NCBI RefSeq assembly: GCF_003611475.1
Contig: NZ_RAXT01000012.1
Location: 1 to 64,000 of the forward strand
Source of the DNA: Acinetobacter rongchengensis
GTDB lineage: Bacteria > Pseudomonadota > Gammaproteobacteria > Pseudomonadales > Moraxellaceae
Length of the DNA stretch: 64,000 bases
Reading direction: 5' to 3'
The notes under the pieces were generated by a model. The model had not been told where the DNA came from and searched no databases. It saw only the letters and a list, made by a program, of their open reading frames with translations. Position numbers and translations under genes: made by a program. Positions 63,792-64,000 of the stretch are shown in pieces. The stretch's first letter is position 1. Each line of letters opens with the position of its first letter.

Positions 63792-64000
63792 ATGCAACTG
63801 ACCTTAGTTCGTCATGGTGAAGCAGCAGCGCCAATTAATGGTGTGGATAGTAAACGCCCTTTGACGGAACGTGGACATTTACAAGCACAGCAAACAGCTG
63901 AATTTATAAAAAATAATGTTCAACCTGATGTGTTTGTCGTGAGTACTTTACTGAGAGCGCAAGAAACTTTGGCACATGTACAAAAGTATTTTGCAGATGT
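63792..64000 (+). CDS. sixA: Phosphohistidine phosphatase SixA (5' part)
   Basis: The gene runs off the window after about 69 codons. MQLTLVRHGEAAAP has the RHG catalytic motif of the histidine phosphatase superfamily, then KRPLTERGHLQAQQTAEF and VSTLLRAQETL. SixA removes phosphate from histidine phosphotransfer proteins (ArcB, NPr). AGGGA precedes the ATG at 63792. Confidence 0.9.
   Translation, partial: MQLTLVRHGEAAAPINGVDSKRPLTERGHLQAQQTAEFIKNNVQPDVFVVSTLLRAQETLAHVQKYFAD

Overview
The window is chromosomal DNA from an Acinetobacter-like gammaproteobacterium (Moraxellaceae). The sequence shows low GC, short AT-rich intergenic spacers and many U-tailed hairpin terminators. The gene set fits the genus: cyoABCDE, pyrB with a metal-site-deficient pyrC', ppsA/ppsR, a BLUF photoreceptor, a GlyGly-CTERM secreted nuclease and a family 2A encapsulin locus. 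No tRNA, rRNA, CRISPR array, intact insertion sequence or prophage was seen.

Layout. 1-335: 3' end of a probable toxin-immunity gene. 743-1750: WYL regulator. 1995-5947: four-gene Anbu locus (ATP-grasp, alpha-E, transglutaminase-like, Anbu proteasome-like peptidase). 6081-6503: BLUF protein. 6549-11111: alr, dnaB and the rpsF-rpsR-rplI operon, with a DUF4259 gene. 11363-14753: unknown protein, DUF3142 lipoprotein and a large exported protein. 14875-19764: cytochrome bo3 operon. 20069-24292: GYF_2/RDD membrane protein, ppsA and its regulator ppsR. 24520-29367: encapsulin locus (cysteine desulfurase cargo, shell, rhodanese, divergent serine acetyltransferase). 29774-32353: clpB behind a sigma-32-type promoter. 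32630-35866: T6SS PAAR module with a putative effector, a membrane immunity protein, a decayed second copy of both and a broken lipoprotein gene. 35863-43090: rlmKL, pyrB-pyrC' and an OmpA-family protein. 43313-47919: DUF2520 protein, desaturase remnant, trmB and the nuclease. 47974-52633: one LuxR-type response regulator and two paralogous sensor kinases. 53120-54963: GST, mdaB and a ygiN-like monooxygenase. 55050-61274: two paralogous exported proteins, thiG-thiS, DUF423, rpoH, a TusA-like protein, a cold-shock protein and a DEAD-box helicase. 61360-64000: lipoprotein, nitroreductase, gpsA and the start of sixA.

The two most interesting systems are the sulfur-linked encapsulin locus and the PAAR module. 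In the first, shell and cargo genes overlap by 26 bp, the cargo has a ~270-residue disordered leader, and serine acetyltransferase and rhodanese flank it, so cysteine supply, sulfur extraction, storage and transfer may be coupled. In the second, the putative effector carries a His-Gly/Gly-Cys pair like clan CD cysteine peptidases and is followed by a three-helix membrane protein and by an orphan effector tail with a second copy of that membrane protein. The Anbu locus and the two-kinase/one-regulator cluster are also incompletely understood. Functions were assigned by reading motifs; no database search was run.
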